From: CAYLLT01 sp964384465
GTDB taxonomy: Bacteria > Planctomycetota > Phycisphaerae > UBA1845 > PWPN01
Length of the DNA stretch: 64,000 nucleotides
Assembly (NCBI GenBank): GCA_964384465.1
Contig: CAYLLT010000007.1
Span: 1 to 64,000, forward strand
Reading direction: 5' to 3'
The translations under genes and the position numbers were made by a program. Each line of letters opens with the position of its first letter. The stretch's first letter is position 1. Below, piece by piece: positions 6,365 to 14,230 of this stretch. The notes beneath the pieces were generated by a model, which searched no databases, was not told the origin of the DNA, and saw nothing but the letters and a program-made list of their open reading frames with translations.

Positions 6365-8629
6365 ATGCGTCTCTATCTAGCGCTGACTTTCCTGCTGGGT
6401 GCACACGAAAATATTGCAGAGGCTGCTGCTCGTCAGGTCCGCCCGAATGAATCGTGGGATTTCAATAACGGACGTTTCTACCGCAATGGCCAATGGGTTT
6501 TCCTCAAGTCCGGCAAATTACTGCATAGTTTTGACGACGCCGGCAAGACCAATCAAATCATTGGTGAAATTGACGCTCTGATCGATAGCCTGAATTACAA
6601 CAACCTTTCGCTCAACATTTATCCCGATAGCTTTGATGCCGATGCCGATGGACGCGTCGATCCTTCAAAACAAGCCGCCTATTCCGGTGTCGCCCGCATC
6701 ATCGACCACTGCTGGGAACGCGGGATTTTCTGTTCGTTGAGTTTTGAGACCTACAACGTGGGCGGCGGCGGAACTCCGCAATCGCTGTTCACCAGCCATC
6801 CGGAAACCAGAGCAATCAATGCGCTGAATCAACCCGCGTCTGACATCGAATACGGAACACTCAAGCCGATTCCTTCGATATATCATCCCCTCTATCTCGA
6901 GTGGAGCCGGAATTTCATCAAATACTTCCTGGCCGGTATCAGTAAGGATCGCTTGTCGCGCCTGCTGTATGTCGAAACCACGGTCGAACCGCAATATCTT
7001 GGATTTGACAACTACAATAATCCACCAGACGACCGGCGGGCCGCTCTCGACTACGGCCAATCCGCTCAACAAGCATTCGTGCAATGGAACGCCGCCCTGC
7101 CTTCCAACGACCCGCGCAAAAATGCCTTCACCTGGCCCACCACCCAGGCGCAGCGCGATGCTTCGATCGGCAATCAGGTCTTTAACGACTTCAGGGCTGA
7201 GCAGCTCGGCGGATGGGTCTCCGGAGATATTGCCGCCATCCGCGCGGTAGCGCCCGAGGTATATGCCGCCGTCGATTACAACGGACGTTTTGATGATGCT
7301 CCCAAGTATAGACGTGTGGGCAATCATCTGCCCTGTCTGGCCGCGATCAATGGAGCGAACATTATCCAGGTCGCTCCAAATGCTCCCGTGTGGGGGACGT
7401 CGAGTTGGGATGAGGTCATCCAGATCAATCAACAGAAATCAAAGAACTGGGCGATCAGCGAGCACATGACCGTGGCGGGCGCTTTTTCCGAGGACGATGG
7501 TGAAATAACGGATATCCTGCAGAATACGCTTCAGCGCGGAACGCGCTTCGGTTGGGATTTTGTCAATCCCAGAAATACGCGCGCCACCGATTTCTTTTCA
7601 CTCTATTTCAGCAATTGGACCGGCCCCGTACTGGATGTGATCGAATACGCTAACTGGAACGGGTGGGTTCAGCAGATCGGCGCACCCGCTTTCACGCCCC
7701 AGCCGCGTGAACCGATTGCATTGACCCAGGTCGCGGTGGATCTCGGTACCTTTGATATCGAGTATTGCATGACCCATCCGCAAACCAACAACGGCAATAC
7801 CACTCCTGTTACCATCGGAGGACGTGATTGCCGTCGAAACACAACCGTCGCCCTGGATCGCTATTTTTATTTTTCCGTGAAAGACGACTTCGCTTATCAA
7901 GGTAATAAACCATCTGTTGATATTACCATGCAATATTATGACACGGGAACCGGAATGCTCTCTTTGGAATATGACGCCGCTGATGGCAACGTATATAAAA
8001 ATGGAGGAAGCATAGCTCTGACCGGCACCCAGATATGGAAACAGCATACCTACACAATAACCGGTGCTTATTTCGGAAATCGCCAGGTTGCCGGCGCGGA
8101 TTTTCGCATTGCGGGCGATATTGGCAATGTTTTCTATTTGGATGTGGTGTCGGTCGTCGCCCAACAACTTGCTCCCCCGGACATCGCGGAAGTTGTTCCT
8201 GATCCGCAAGTCATCTTCCCGAATTCGCCTTATAGTCAGCAATTGACATTGCTCGAAGGCAGCCCGCTCCCCACATGGACGGTGATCCAAGGCCCCGCCG
8301 GTCTGCAAGTGAATGCTGCTGGGTTGGTGACCGGTTGGACGCCGAGCGCTTTTGGCTATTACTTAATGGAGATTGAAGCCACCAACTCGCAAGGCTCGGA
8401 TACCGAATCCTGGATGGTTCGCGTTGTGTCGCGGTTCGATTACGATGTCGACAACGACGTGGATTTATCCGATTTCGGACATTTGCAAAGATGCCTGTCC
8501 GGCGACGGCGTCAGTTACGGTCCGGGCTGTGCAAATGCGGATGCGAACGGCGACGGCGATGTGGACAGCTCTGACTTTAACTCGTTTTTGACGTGCATGA
8601 TGGGCCCGGGCAATATCCCGGGCTGCTAA
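6365..8629 (+). CDS. Secreted glycoside-hydrolase-like protein with C-terminal dockerin-type repeats
   Basis: About 754 residues. The ATG at 6365 begins a clear signal peptide (MRLYLALTFLLGAHENIAEA); the longest frame starts 30 codons earlier in a basic stretch that does not look like a leader. The central region (about 30-480) resembles a TIM-barrel hydrolase: RPNESWDFNNGRFYRNGQW at the start, then long Trp/Asn-rich segments such as WERGIFCSLSFETYN and WAISEHMTVAGAFSEDDGE, but I could not name a family. A beta-rich module follows, then an Ig-like putative domain near residues 610-690 (LPTWTVIQGPAG, VTGWTPSAFGYYLMEIEATN). The end is a dockerin type I pair, DVDNDVDLSDFGHLQRCL and NADANGDGDVDSSDFNSFLT, calcium-binding loops seen in planctomycete exported proteins. 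Likely acts on polysaccharide outside the cell. Confidence 0.72.
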   Translation: MRLYLALTFLLGAHENIAEAAARQVRPNESWDFNNGRFYRNGQWVFLKSGKLLHSFDDAGKTNQIIGEIDALIDSLNYNNLSLNIYPDSFDADADGRVDPSKQAAYSGVARIIDHCWERGIFCSLSFETYNVGGGGTPQSLFTSHPETRAINALNQPASDIEYGTLKPIPSIYHPLYLEWSRNFIKYFLAGISKDRLSRLLYVETTVEPQYLGFDNYNNPPDDRRAALDYGQSAQQAFVQWNAALPSNDPRKNAFTWPTTQAQRDASIGNQVFNDFRAEQLGGWVSGDIAAIRAVAPEVYAAVDYNGRFDDAPKYRRVGNHLPCLAAINGANIIQVAPNAPVWGTSSWDEVIQINQQKSKNWAISEHMTVAGAFSEDDGEITDILQNTLQRGTRFGWDFVNPRNTRATDFFSLYFSNWTGPVLDVIEYANWNGWVQQIGAPAFTPQPREPIALTQVAVDLGTFDIEYCMTHPQTNNGNTTPVTIGGRDCRRNTTVALDRYFYFSVKDDFAYQGNKPSVDITMQYYDTGTGMLSLEYDAADGNVYKNGGSIALTGTQIWKQHTYTITGAYFGNRQVAGADFRIAGDIGNVFYLDVVSVVAQQLAPPDIAEVVPDPQVIFPNSPYSQQLTLLEGSPLPTWTVIQGPAGLQVNAAGLVTGWTPSAFGYYLMEIEATNSQGSDTESWMVRVVSRFDYDVDNDVDLSDFGHLQRCLSGDGVSYGPGCANADANGDGDVDSSDFNSFLTCMMGPGNIPGC

Positions 8630-8669
8630 AGAGCGAGGACATTCCGATCCCGGCGCGTTGATCCACCCG

Positions 8670-8716
8670 GAAGGCCATCCTCGGCACCGGCTTCAAGGGC
8701 TTCGTCGCCCAGGAGT
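8670..8716 (+). pseudogene. 47-bp remnant of a hydroxypyruvate-isomerase-like 3' end
   Basis: This stretch repeats the Hyi-like gene at 3388-3434 with two mismatches and no indels; translated it gives KAILGTGFKGFVAQE. It is isolated from any open frame and stops where a palindromic element begins at 8720. It is either debris of a second paralogue or a copied fragment. Confidence 0.75.
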
Positions 8717-8719
8717 GGT

Positions 8720-8805
8720 GTAGGGCAGGTCAATCCCGATGTCACATCGGGACCGTTACCATCCCGGCGCGTGATAGTTAGAGGCAGGTCGTTGACCTGC
8801 CCTAC
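8720..8805. repeat. Palindromic element, GGCAGGTCA family, copy 1
   Basis: Outer arms GTAGGGCAGGTCAA and TTGACCTGCCCTAC are perfect inverted copies, with an inner hairpin CCCGATG / CATCGGG. The core CATCCCGGCGCGTGA and the GGCAGGTCGTTGACC arm recur at 12344-12418. No coding frame crosses it convincingly. Confidence 0.8.
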
Positions 8806-8864
8806 CTGGCTAGCGTGCCGAACCGGATTGGCTGCGTCCCCGTTTCATCCGCCCAGCCATCTTT

Positions 8865-9170
8865 TCAGCCTTCATCGCATATATCACCTTGGCCGTCGCC
8901 ATCGGAATCCCTCTGGTCGGGGTTGGCGTTGGCCGGGCAATTATCACAAGCATCGCCAAAGAGGTCACCGTCCAGGCTATCCCTCTGGTCGGGGTTGGCA
9001 ACGGTCGGGCAGTTGTCGTTGACATTGGCCACCCCGTCGTTGTCCGCATCGGCGACGGGGTTGGCGGCGGGGCCGCAGCCCATGAGCATGAATGTGGCCA
9101 TGAAACCCATGCAGCACTGCAGGACGATCATGCGCCCCCTGTTGAACTTCAGTGTGTTGAACCGTGACAT
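8865..9170 (-). CDS. Small lipoprotein with thrombospondin type 3 (calcium-binding) repeats
   Basis: 101 residues. The ATG at 9170 is preceded by GGAGG (9179-9183) with eight bases of spacing, so the in-frame TTG at 9185 is rejected. A hydrophobic leader ends in the lipobox LMGC, so the mature protein is a lipid-anchored fragment of about 70 residues. That part is two TSP3 repeats: DADNDGVANVNDNCPTVANP and DGDLFGDACDNCPANANP, ending DSDGDGQGDICDEG, rich in Asp ligands for calcium with paired cysteines. Such modules usually sit in longer surface proteins; here the gene stops straight after them, so it is either a stand-alone anchor or a truncated relict. The repeats are also visible as a repeated 19-bp DNA word at 8911 and 8981. 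Confidence 0.7.
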   Translation of the reverse strand: MSRFNTLKFNRGRMIVLQCCMGFMATFMLMGCGPAANPVADADNDGVANVNDNCPTVANPDQRDSLDGDLFGDACDNCPANANPDQRDSDGDGQGDICDEG

Positions 9171-9269
9171 TCTGATGGCCTCCAATAAAAAAGTTCCGGC
9201 GTCTCTTGTCCGTCGATTGCGCTATGACCCTACCCTGCATCTGGACCCGCGTCCAGTCACATACAGCCG

Positions 9270-9509
9270 GTGCCCGAGTCATCGGGCTCCCGCCCGGCTG
9301 AACCGGGCACTCGCCCGGCTAAACCGGCGGCCTGCCCGAATGAAGGGGGGCGCTCCACCGATGGTCCGCAGGTTTCACCCGATCGTCCGGGGACTTCTCC
9401 GCAAGATTTGGGGTATTCCCCCGACGGTCCGGGAGCCTCCCCGGACGATCCGCGGACGCCGCCGGATGAACCGGGGGCTTGCCCGCATCGTCGGTTCCGA
9501 GGCCCGTGA
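9270..9509 (+). repeat. Tandem array, about ten 21-bp units with dyad symmetry
   Basis: From about 9279 to 9495 the sequence repeats with a 21-bp period. Each unit has the form CCCG-N(4-5)-CCGGG plus a spacer, for example CCCGGCTGAACCGGG, CCCGGCTAAACCGG and CCCGACGGTCCGGG, so each unit can form a small hairpin. One frame on the plus strand (GTG at 9270, stop at 9509) reads as heptapeptide repeats such as SRPAEPG, TRPAKPA, VSPDRPG, YSPDGPG and ASPDDPR, a proline/glycine-rich pattern. Whether it is translated is unclear, since there is no good ribosome binding site and the frame is only 79 codons. It may be the remnant of a repeat-rich cell-surface protein. Nothing else is seen between 9186 and 9755. 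Confidence 0.65.
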
Positions 9510-9755
9510 AGACCGAAAACGGCCCGGAAGGGGTCAAAAACGGGGTTGGGGGGTTTCCGGATATGCCGCCGCACAGACCGTCGGCACGCGACCCGCCGCG
9601 CCCGCTGGCGCGACGACGACTTGCCCTTCGGCGATTGGAGGCATATTGTGGAGGCGACAGCACGGCCATGAACGCAAGCGGCAAGCGACAAATCGTTCCA
9701 CGATAACAGCGTCAGATGACGCGGCACACGAACAAGGCGAAAGGTGCGACAGATA

Positions 9756-10925
9756 ATGGGCTACTACACCGAGTACCTTGACCGAACGCTTAACGCTCAG
9801 CAGTTGGGTGACGAGCGAAAGCGGCAGCTCAGGCGAATCTCGGAGCTGCGTGAGAACCGTGATATCCTTGTGTATGCCGCCGACATGGATAAGCCGAATA
9901 CGCCGCCAGCGTTGCTTTCCATAGGCTACAGCGACTTGGTTCCGTTTCACGACCAACTCTCGAACCTCAAGGGTTCGAAGCTGGACCTAATCTTGGAGAC
10001 CGGCGGTGGTTCTGGCGAGGTCGCCGAAGACATCGTGCGGTGCCTACATGAAAAATATGAAGAAGTCGCCGTCATTGTCCCGGGTTGGGCAAAAAGCGCA
10101 GGCACAATCATCGCAATGGCTGGAGACGAGATCCTGATTGAACCCGCATCCGCCCTCGGACCGATCGACGCGCAGTTGTCCTGGCAGGGCAAGGTCTTTT
10201 CCGCCGACGCCCTGATCGAGGGAATGGAGAAGATCAAGCGTGAGGTTGAGGAATCGGGGACGCTGAACCGTGCGTACATCCCGATGCTCCAGGCGCTTTC
10301 CCCGGGAGAATTGCAGAGTGCGGAGAATGCTCTCAATTTCGCGAAAACGCTCGTAGCAGATTGGCTCGTCCGATATAAGTTTAAGAGTTGGAAGACGCAC
10401 TCGACGACCGGAATCGCGGTCACGGAGGACGAGAAAAAGCTCCGGGCGAACGAAATTGCAACCACGCTGTGCGACCACAAGAAGTGGCTCACTCACGGGC
10501 GCTCGATCAAGATCAGCGACTTGGAAGCGATGCGACTCAGGATCACCGACTACTCCCAGCAACCCGATCTCGCCGAGGCGATCCGGCGCTACCACACGCT
10601 GTTACAGATGACGTTTGACTCGACGAATATCTACAAGGTGTTCGAGACCCAGGAATCGCAGATCCTCCGATTCTTCGCAATCACCGCGGTACCGCCACCT
10701 CAGGACGCTGACGTCGCGATCCTCGACGTGACGTGTCAGAAATGCAGTGCGGTGTCGAAGCTCCAAGCCAACCTAAAGAAAAGCCCGTTGCAGGCTGGAC
10801 ATCACCGGTTCCCGGCCGATAACCGATTCAAGTGCCCCACTTGCGCGGCCGAAATTGATATTACTGCCGCTAGGCGTCAAATTGAGGTACAATCCAAGAA
10901 ACCCCTGATCGACGAATACTCGTGA
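9756..10925 (+). CDS. SDH-family (ClpP-fold) serine proteinase with C-terminal zinc ribbon
   Basis: 389 residues, of the serine dehydrogenase proteinase family (PF01972), a cytosolic relative of ClpP and SppA. The crotonase/ClpP core is clear: a strand ending DLILETGGGSGEVAEDIVR, where the glycine-rich turn forms the oxyanion site, then VIVPGWAKSAGTIIAMAGDEI with the nucleophile Ser in AKSAG, then ASALGPIDAQL. The middle is helical and ends in a region with several acidic and basic residues. Residues from about 330 have two CxxC pairs, CQKC and CPTC, 45 or so residues apart, a zinc ribbon not present in all members, perhaps for substrate or nucleic acid docking. ATG 9756 preferred over GTG 9744. 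It overlaps nothing but is directly followed by a coupled small gene. Confidence 0.82.
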   Translation: MGYYTEYLDRTLNAQQLGDERKRQLRRISELRENRDILVYAADMDKPNTPPALLSIGYSDLVPFHDQLSNLKGSKLDLILETGGGSGEVAEDIVRCLHEKYEEVAVIVPGWAKSAGTIIAMAGDEILIEPASALGPIDAQLSWQGKVFSADALIEGMEKIKREVEESGTLNRAYIPMLQALSPGELQSAENALNFAKTLVADWLVRYKFKSWKTHSTTGIAVTEDEKKLRANEIATTLCDHKKWLTHGRSIKISDLEAMRLRITDYSQQPDLAEAIRRYHTLLQMTFDSTNIYKVFETQESQILRFFAITAVPPPQDADVAILDVTCQKCSAVSKLQANLKKSPLQAGHHRFPADNRFKCPTCAAEIDITAARRQIEVQSKKPLIDEYS

Positions 10926-10933
10926 GGAGCAAC

Positions 10934-11140
10934 ATGGACGAGAGTTACCGATTCAAGCTTGTCTTCGCCAAGCTCCATGAGGTGCTGGATGAGGATACTC
11001 GGAAGGAGCCTGTGAAATCCAAGGTAGAGATTCGGCGCACAGGTGAGGTATCCCGCGAAGAACTCGACGAGATCGATAAGTTGCGGCGGATCGTGCTTGA
11101 GGCAACCGGGCCCGAGCCGATGTCATTCACAACAACTTAG
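10934..11140 (+). CDS. Small acidic/basic protein coupled to the SDH proteinase (68 aa)
   Basis: Not recognised. The ATG at 10934 has a strong GAGGAG Shine-Dalgarno (10924-10929) that overlaps the last codons of the proteinase gene, so the two are almost certainly co-translated. The product, MDESYRFKLVFAKLHEVLDE onward, is highly charged and predicted helical (KLHEVLDEDTRKE, SREELDEIDKLRRIVLEA), with no cysteine and no signal peptide. Its position suggests an adaptor or regulator of the proteinase, but nothing in the sequence proves it. Confidence 0.6.
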   Translation: MDESYRFKLVFAKLHEVLDEDTRKEPVKSKVEIRRTGEVSREELDEIDKLRRIVLEATGPEPMSFTTT

Positions 11141-11207
11141 CGATTCCGCAGCCGCAGAAGGTGTCGAGGACGATGTCGTTGGGGTTGCCATCGCCCATCT
11201 GACACTC
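11141..11207. other. Short convergent spacer
   Basis: Sixty-seven bases between the plus-strand proteinase operon and the minus-strand GIY-YIG gene. No clear terminator stem was found. Confidence 0.4.
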
Positions 11208-11936
11208 TCACATGAACTTCCGGCGCTTGAAAGCCGCGACATCCGCCGCGTTGAGTTCAAACCACTCGCCACCCCGTCGCTTTTCCGCGAACCGGTTGTG
11301 CCAGTATGCCTCGATGCCGAAGGGATCGTCAGTCTTTATCTCGTGAACAAATATGAGTCTCTCCGGCAACTGGATCGCGAGATCGCGATGTCTCCGCCCC
11401 GTGGCGTTGGCCTTGCCAATCTTGTAGAACTTCGCTGACTTCATCAGGTAGACGAAGCCAATCTGCTGGCCGTTGGGCTCTGGTTTGTCGGGCTCCTCGC
11501 GGCCGCGTGGTACGTAGCTGTCGCAAAGCGCAACCACGGGTGCATACACGGTCCGGGCCTGGCAAAACTCCCGGAGCTTGGTGACGAGTTGCGGCTTGCC
11601 GCCGAACTGTCGCGCCAGCGTTTTGCCGTTCGGAAACGGCGCGCCCTTGGTGACGCTCAGTCGTATGTCAGCCTCGGTCGGCAGGCGACCAAGTTGAAGG
11701 CTCAGCGTCGCGTATCGGTCCAACAACTCTTGCTCGCCATATGCCTGCGTGAGTTGATTTGGCTCAAAGCCGGCTTCTCGGACCGCGTCGCTCCATCGCG
11801 CCCAGATTTTGCCCAACCAGTCTGCCTCTTTGATTCCTGTTTCAGTGGCAAACTTCCGCCAGCCAAGGGGAACGCCGCCGTTGGCCGCGGCGGTTCGCTG
11901 GATCTCGTTGAGGATTTGGAGTTTCGTCATGGCCAT
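11208..11936 (-). CDS. GIY-YIG (T5orf172/MUG113-type) protein with N-terminal homing-endonuclease-associated repeats
   Basis: 242 residues. The C-terminal third is a T5orf172-like GIY-YIG nuclease-like fold: GFVYLMKSAKFYKIGKANA, RRHRDLAIQLPERLIFVHEI, and FGIEAYWHNRFAEKRRGGEWF; the short Y...YKIGK pair replaces the classic GIY-YIG, and the Glu in GIEAYWH is the expected metal ligand. The N-terminal part has two copies of a helical unit (VPLGWRKFATETGI... WARWSDAVREAGFEPN; and LGRLPTEADIRLS), as in the HNH-associated DNA-binding repeat. It is a likely nucleic-acid-binding nuclease of mobile or defence origin. It begins 12 bp after the stop of a truncated DNA methyltransferase on the same strand. 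Target and activity are unknown. Confidence 0.75.
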   Translation of the reverse strand: MAMTKLQILNEIQRTAAANGGVPLGWRKFATETGIKEADWLGKIWARWSDAVREAGFEPNQLTQAYGEQELLDRYATLSLQLGRLPTEADIRLSVTKGAPFPNGKTLARQFGGKPQLVTKLREFCQARTVYAPVVALCDSYVPRGREEPDKPEPNGQQIGFVYLMKSAKFYKIGKANATGRRHRDLAIQLPERLIFVHEIKTDDPFGIEAYWHNRFAEKRRGGEWFELNAADVAAFKRRKFM

Positions 11937-11948
11937 CGCGAATTGTAT

Positions 11949-12296
11949 TCAATGCCCTGGTGCGTCGCAATTGTAGTAGAAACTCCCCGTGGGTTTGAGC
12001 AAGCGGGCCAGTTCCACGCAGCGCGGGCGCATGTACTCGATGTACGCCTGCGTGCTGGCGTGGCGGTCCTCGAAGGCCCGCTTCTCCTTGGTCTCGCCCC
12101 AGAAGACCTCGTAGTTGCGGTTGCTGTTGAACGGCGGGTCGATGTAGATCAGGTCCACGCAGGCGTCGGGCAGTTTTTTGAGCTGGTCCAGGCAGTCGCC
12201 GCAGTAGATGATGCGCGTGTCCAGCAGCGAAGAGGGGCGGCGCGGAGAGGAGGGCGCTGCCGGGCTTCGCGTGGAGGGGGTTTTTTGTCGCGGCAT
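11949..12296 (-). pseudogene. DNA adenine methyltransferase (N6, type III/beta class), N-terminal fragment
   Basis: The frame opens at an ATG at 12296 and reads IIYCGDCLDQLKKLPDACVD, then LIYIDPPFNSNRNYEVFWGE, then ARLLKPTGSFYYNCD, and stops at APGH. These are the catalytic motif IV (DPPF) and the following Lys-Pro-x-Gly-Ser segment of site-specific adenine-N6 methyltransferases. The family continues for a further 200 or more residues, including the SAM-binding FxGxG motif, so this is a truncated, presumably inactive gene. The break falls exactly at the conserved YYxCD, where the GIY-YIG gene now begins, which suggests recombination rather than gradual decay. Confidence 0.85.
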
Positions 12297-12343
12297 GGGG
12301 GGAGAGATACCACGAACTGCCCTTCGATTCCACTGCCGAGTTG

Positions 12344-12418
12344 TGTAGGTCAGGTCAACGACTTGCCGCTGCCATCCCGGCGCGTGAGGGTCGGGCAGGT
12401 CGTTGACCCGCCCCACCT
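12344..12418. repeat. Palindromic element, GGCAGGTCA family, copy 2
   Basis: Contains GTAGGTCAGGTCAACGA, the shared core GCCATCCCGGCGCGTGA and GGGCAGGTCGTTGACC, matching the element at 8720-8805. Arms are imperfect. It fills most of the space between the methyltransferase remnant and the SAM methyltransferase gene. Confidence 0.75.
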
Positions 12419-12470
12419 TGCTCCCGACCCCTTTCCGTTCATTCCGGCCGCGGCCAGATGCAGCGCCTGG

Positions 12471-13226
12471 TCAGGCCAGATACGAAGCGTTCGGAACTTT
12501 GCGAAAACAGACCACCACGCCCAGGCACCCGCCGTGATCGGTCGTCAGGACGTGGATCTGCCGGATGCCGGCACTGTGGATGATTCGGAACAGCGCGTTG
12601 AGAGAATACGCGTTCATCTGCATCCGCGGGACGCGACGGAAAGGACGCTTCAGCCGCCTCCACGCGCTCTTCAGCAACCACGGGACGCCTGAATCCATGT
12701 CCGGGTTGAAGTACAGCACGTGGAGCACGCCCACGCCATAGTCGTTCAGTCTGCCGATGAGCTGTCTGAGCAGCCGCAGGCCGCGTTCCTGCGGGATGTG
12801 CTGGAAAACGATGTAGGAGTGCACCAGATCGAACGTTCCCTGCACCCCCGCGAGGGAGTCGTCACACTTCGCGAAGCGCACGTTCGTCAGGTTCCGCTGC
12901 GCACAGAGGGCGCGCGCTTCGGCCAACATGCTTTCCGCCACATCGACTCCGACGACCAGGCCGCAGCGCTCCGCGAGCGGGATCGCGACGCGGCCGACGC
13001 CGCAACCGAAGTCGAGGGCATTGGTGGGGGTGAACCGCCCGCCCAGGTGGGACTCGATCACGTCCCAGATGCGGGCCACGTATTGTCTGCCCGAATCGAG
13101 AAACGCATCCAGCTTTTCTGCGTCCGAAACGGCCAATCCGCGATAGGTCTCATGCGTCACGACGGCCCAGTAGGGGTCGAGCTTCCCGAACGCCTCCCAG
13201 TCTCGATCCGTACCACCGCCCAACAT
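12471..13226 (-). CDS. Class I SAM-dependent methyltransferase
   Basis: 251 residues. The ATG at 13226 follows GGAAGGG and is chosen over longer in-frame starts. SAM-binding motif I is ALDFGCGVGRVAIPLAE (about residues 71-87), motif II VVGVDVAESML, and then RNLTNVRFAKCDDSL and DLVHSYIVFQHIP, the pattern of Methyltransf_11/25 small-molecule enzymes. A C-terminal region, WLLKSAWRRLKRPFRRVP, is basic. Substrate unknown; the stand-alone gene beside glycan and histidine genes gives no hint. It is divergent from hisF, sharing a 189-bp promoter space. Confidence 0.85.
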   Translation of the reverse strand: MLGGGTDRDWEAFGKLDPYWAVVTHETYRGLAVSDAEKLDAFLDSGRQYVARIWDVIESHLGGRFTPTNALDFGCGVGRVAIPLAERCGLVVGVDVAESMLAEARALCAQRNLTNVRFAKCDDSLAGVQGTFDLVHSYIVFQHIPQERGLRLLRQLIGRLNDYGVGVLHVLYFNPDMDSGVPWLLKSAWRRLKRPFRRVPRMQMNAYSLNALFRIIHSAGIRQIHVLTTDHGGCLGVVVCFRKVPNASYLA

Positions 13227-13415
13227 CCGTGTCCCTTCCAAATGATCTCGCCACGCGCAGCAGATTCTAAGCGCAACAGCGGAGATTCGCAGCGTCCGCA
13301 CCGAGGCGGCTCCGATTCCAGTATGCCACACATCAACCTGACCACGGTGGGACGGACCATCCTCTGGGGATCCGTCGAGTTTCAATCTACCCGCTCAAAC
13401 CCTAAAATTGACCGC

Positions 13416-14183
13416 ATGCTCGCCAAACGGATCATTCCCTGTCTCGACGTGCATGCCGGGCGCGTGGTGAAGGGGGTTAACTTCGTCAACCTGCGCGACG
13501 CCGGCGATCCGGTCGAGATCGCCCGCCGCTACGAGGACGAGGGGGCCGACGAGCTGGTCTTCCTCGACATCACCGCCAGTCACGAGGGGCGCGACATCAT
13601 CCTCGACGTCGTGCGGAAGGTGGCCGAGCAGTGCTTCATGCCCTTCACCGTCGGCGGGGGTATCCGTACGATCGACGACGTGACCCGGCTCGTCCAGGCC
13701 GGTGCGGAAAAAGTATCGATCAATACGGCCGCGGTGGTCAACCCCGCCATCGTGACCGAGACCGCCCGGCGTTTCGGAAGCTGCGCCACAGTGGTCAATA
13801 TCGACCCCAAGCGTATCCAGCGTGACGGCCGCGAGGTCTGGGACGTGCATATCAATGGTGGCCGCAAGCCCACCGGCCTGGAGGCGGTCGCCTGGGCGAA
13901 GGAGGTCGAGCGGCTCGGGGCCGGCGAGATCGTGCTCACCTGCATGGATGCGGACGGCACGAAGGAGGGTTACGATCTGGAGATCACGCGGGCCGTCGCG
14001 GAGGCGGTCGGGATTCCGGTGGTCGCGTCCGGCGGGGCCGGCCGGCCGGAGCACCTGGCCGACGTGGTCACCATCGGCAAGGCCGATGCCGCCCTGGCGG
14101 CGAGCATTTTCCATTTTGGGACTTGCTCAATTCAGGAAACCAAGCAATATATGGCCGCTCGCGGGATACCGGTACGGTTGTAA
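13416..14183 (+). CDS. hisF: Imidazole glycerol phosphate synthase cyclase subunit
   Basis: 255 residues, full length. Cyclises PRFAR with ammonia supplied by HisH to give imidazole glycerol phosphate and AICAR in histidine synthesis. A (beta/alpha)8 barrel with the catalytic Asp11 (RIIPCLDVHAGRVVKG) and Asp130 (TVVNIDPKR), the phosphate-binding GGGIRT at about 80-85 and GGAGRPEHL near 202. The ATG at 13416 gives the family N terminus MLAKRIIPCLD; the longer upstream frame lies antisense to the methyltransferase and is rejected. No hisH is in the window, so the his genes are dispersed. It ends 47 bp before pilT. Confidence 0.96.
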   Translation: MLAKRIIPCLDVHAGRVVKGVNFVNLRDAGDPVEIARRYEDEGADELVFLDITASHEGRDIILDVVRKVAEQCFMPFTVGGGIRTIDDVTRLVQAGAEKVSINTAAVVNPAIVTETARRFGSCATVVNIDPKRIQRDGREVWDVHINGGRKPTGLEAVAWAKEVERLGAGEIVLTCMDADGTKEGYDLEITRAVAEAVGIPVVASGGAGRPEHLADVVTIGKADAALAASIFHFGTCSIQETKQYMAARGIPVRL

Positions 14184-14230
14184 ATGTGGGGGGCAGGATC
14201 AGGGAGGAGGCCCCATGATGGAGTTCAATC

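Noticed and set aside
9270..9509. The 21-bp array as a CRISPR
   Set aside because: The units are contiguous with no variable spacers of constant length, the repeats are degenerate, and there is no cas gene.
12720..13415. N-terminal extension of hisF in the longest frame
   Set aside because: The extra 232 codons are antisense to the SAM methyltransferase; HisF begins at MLAKRIIPCLD with the catalytic Asp at position 11.
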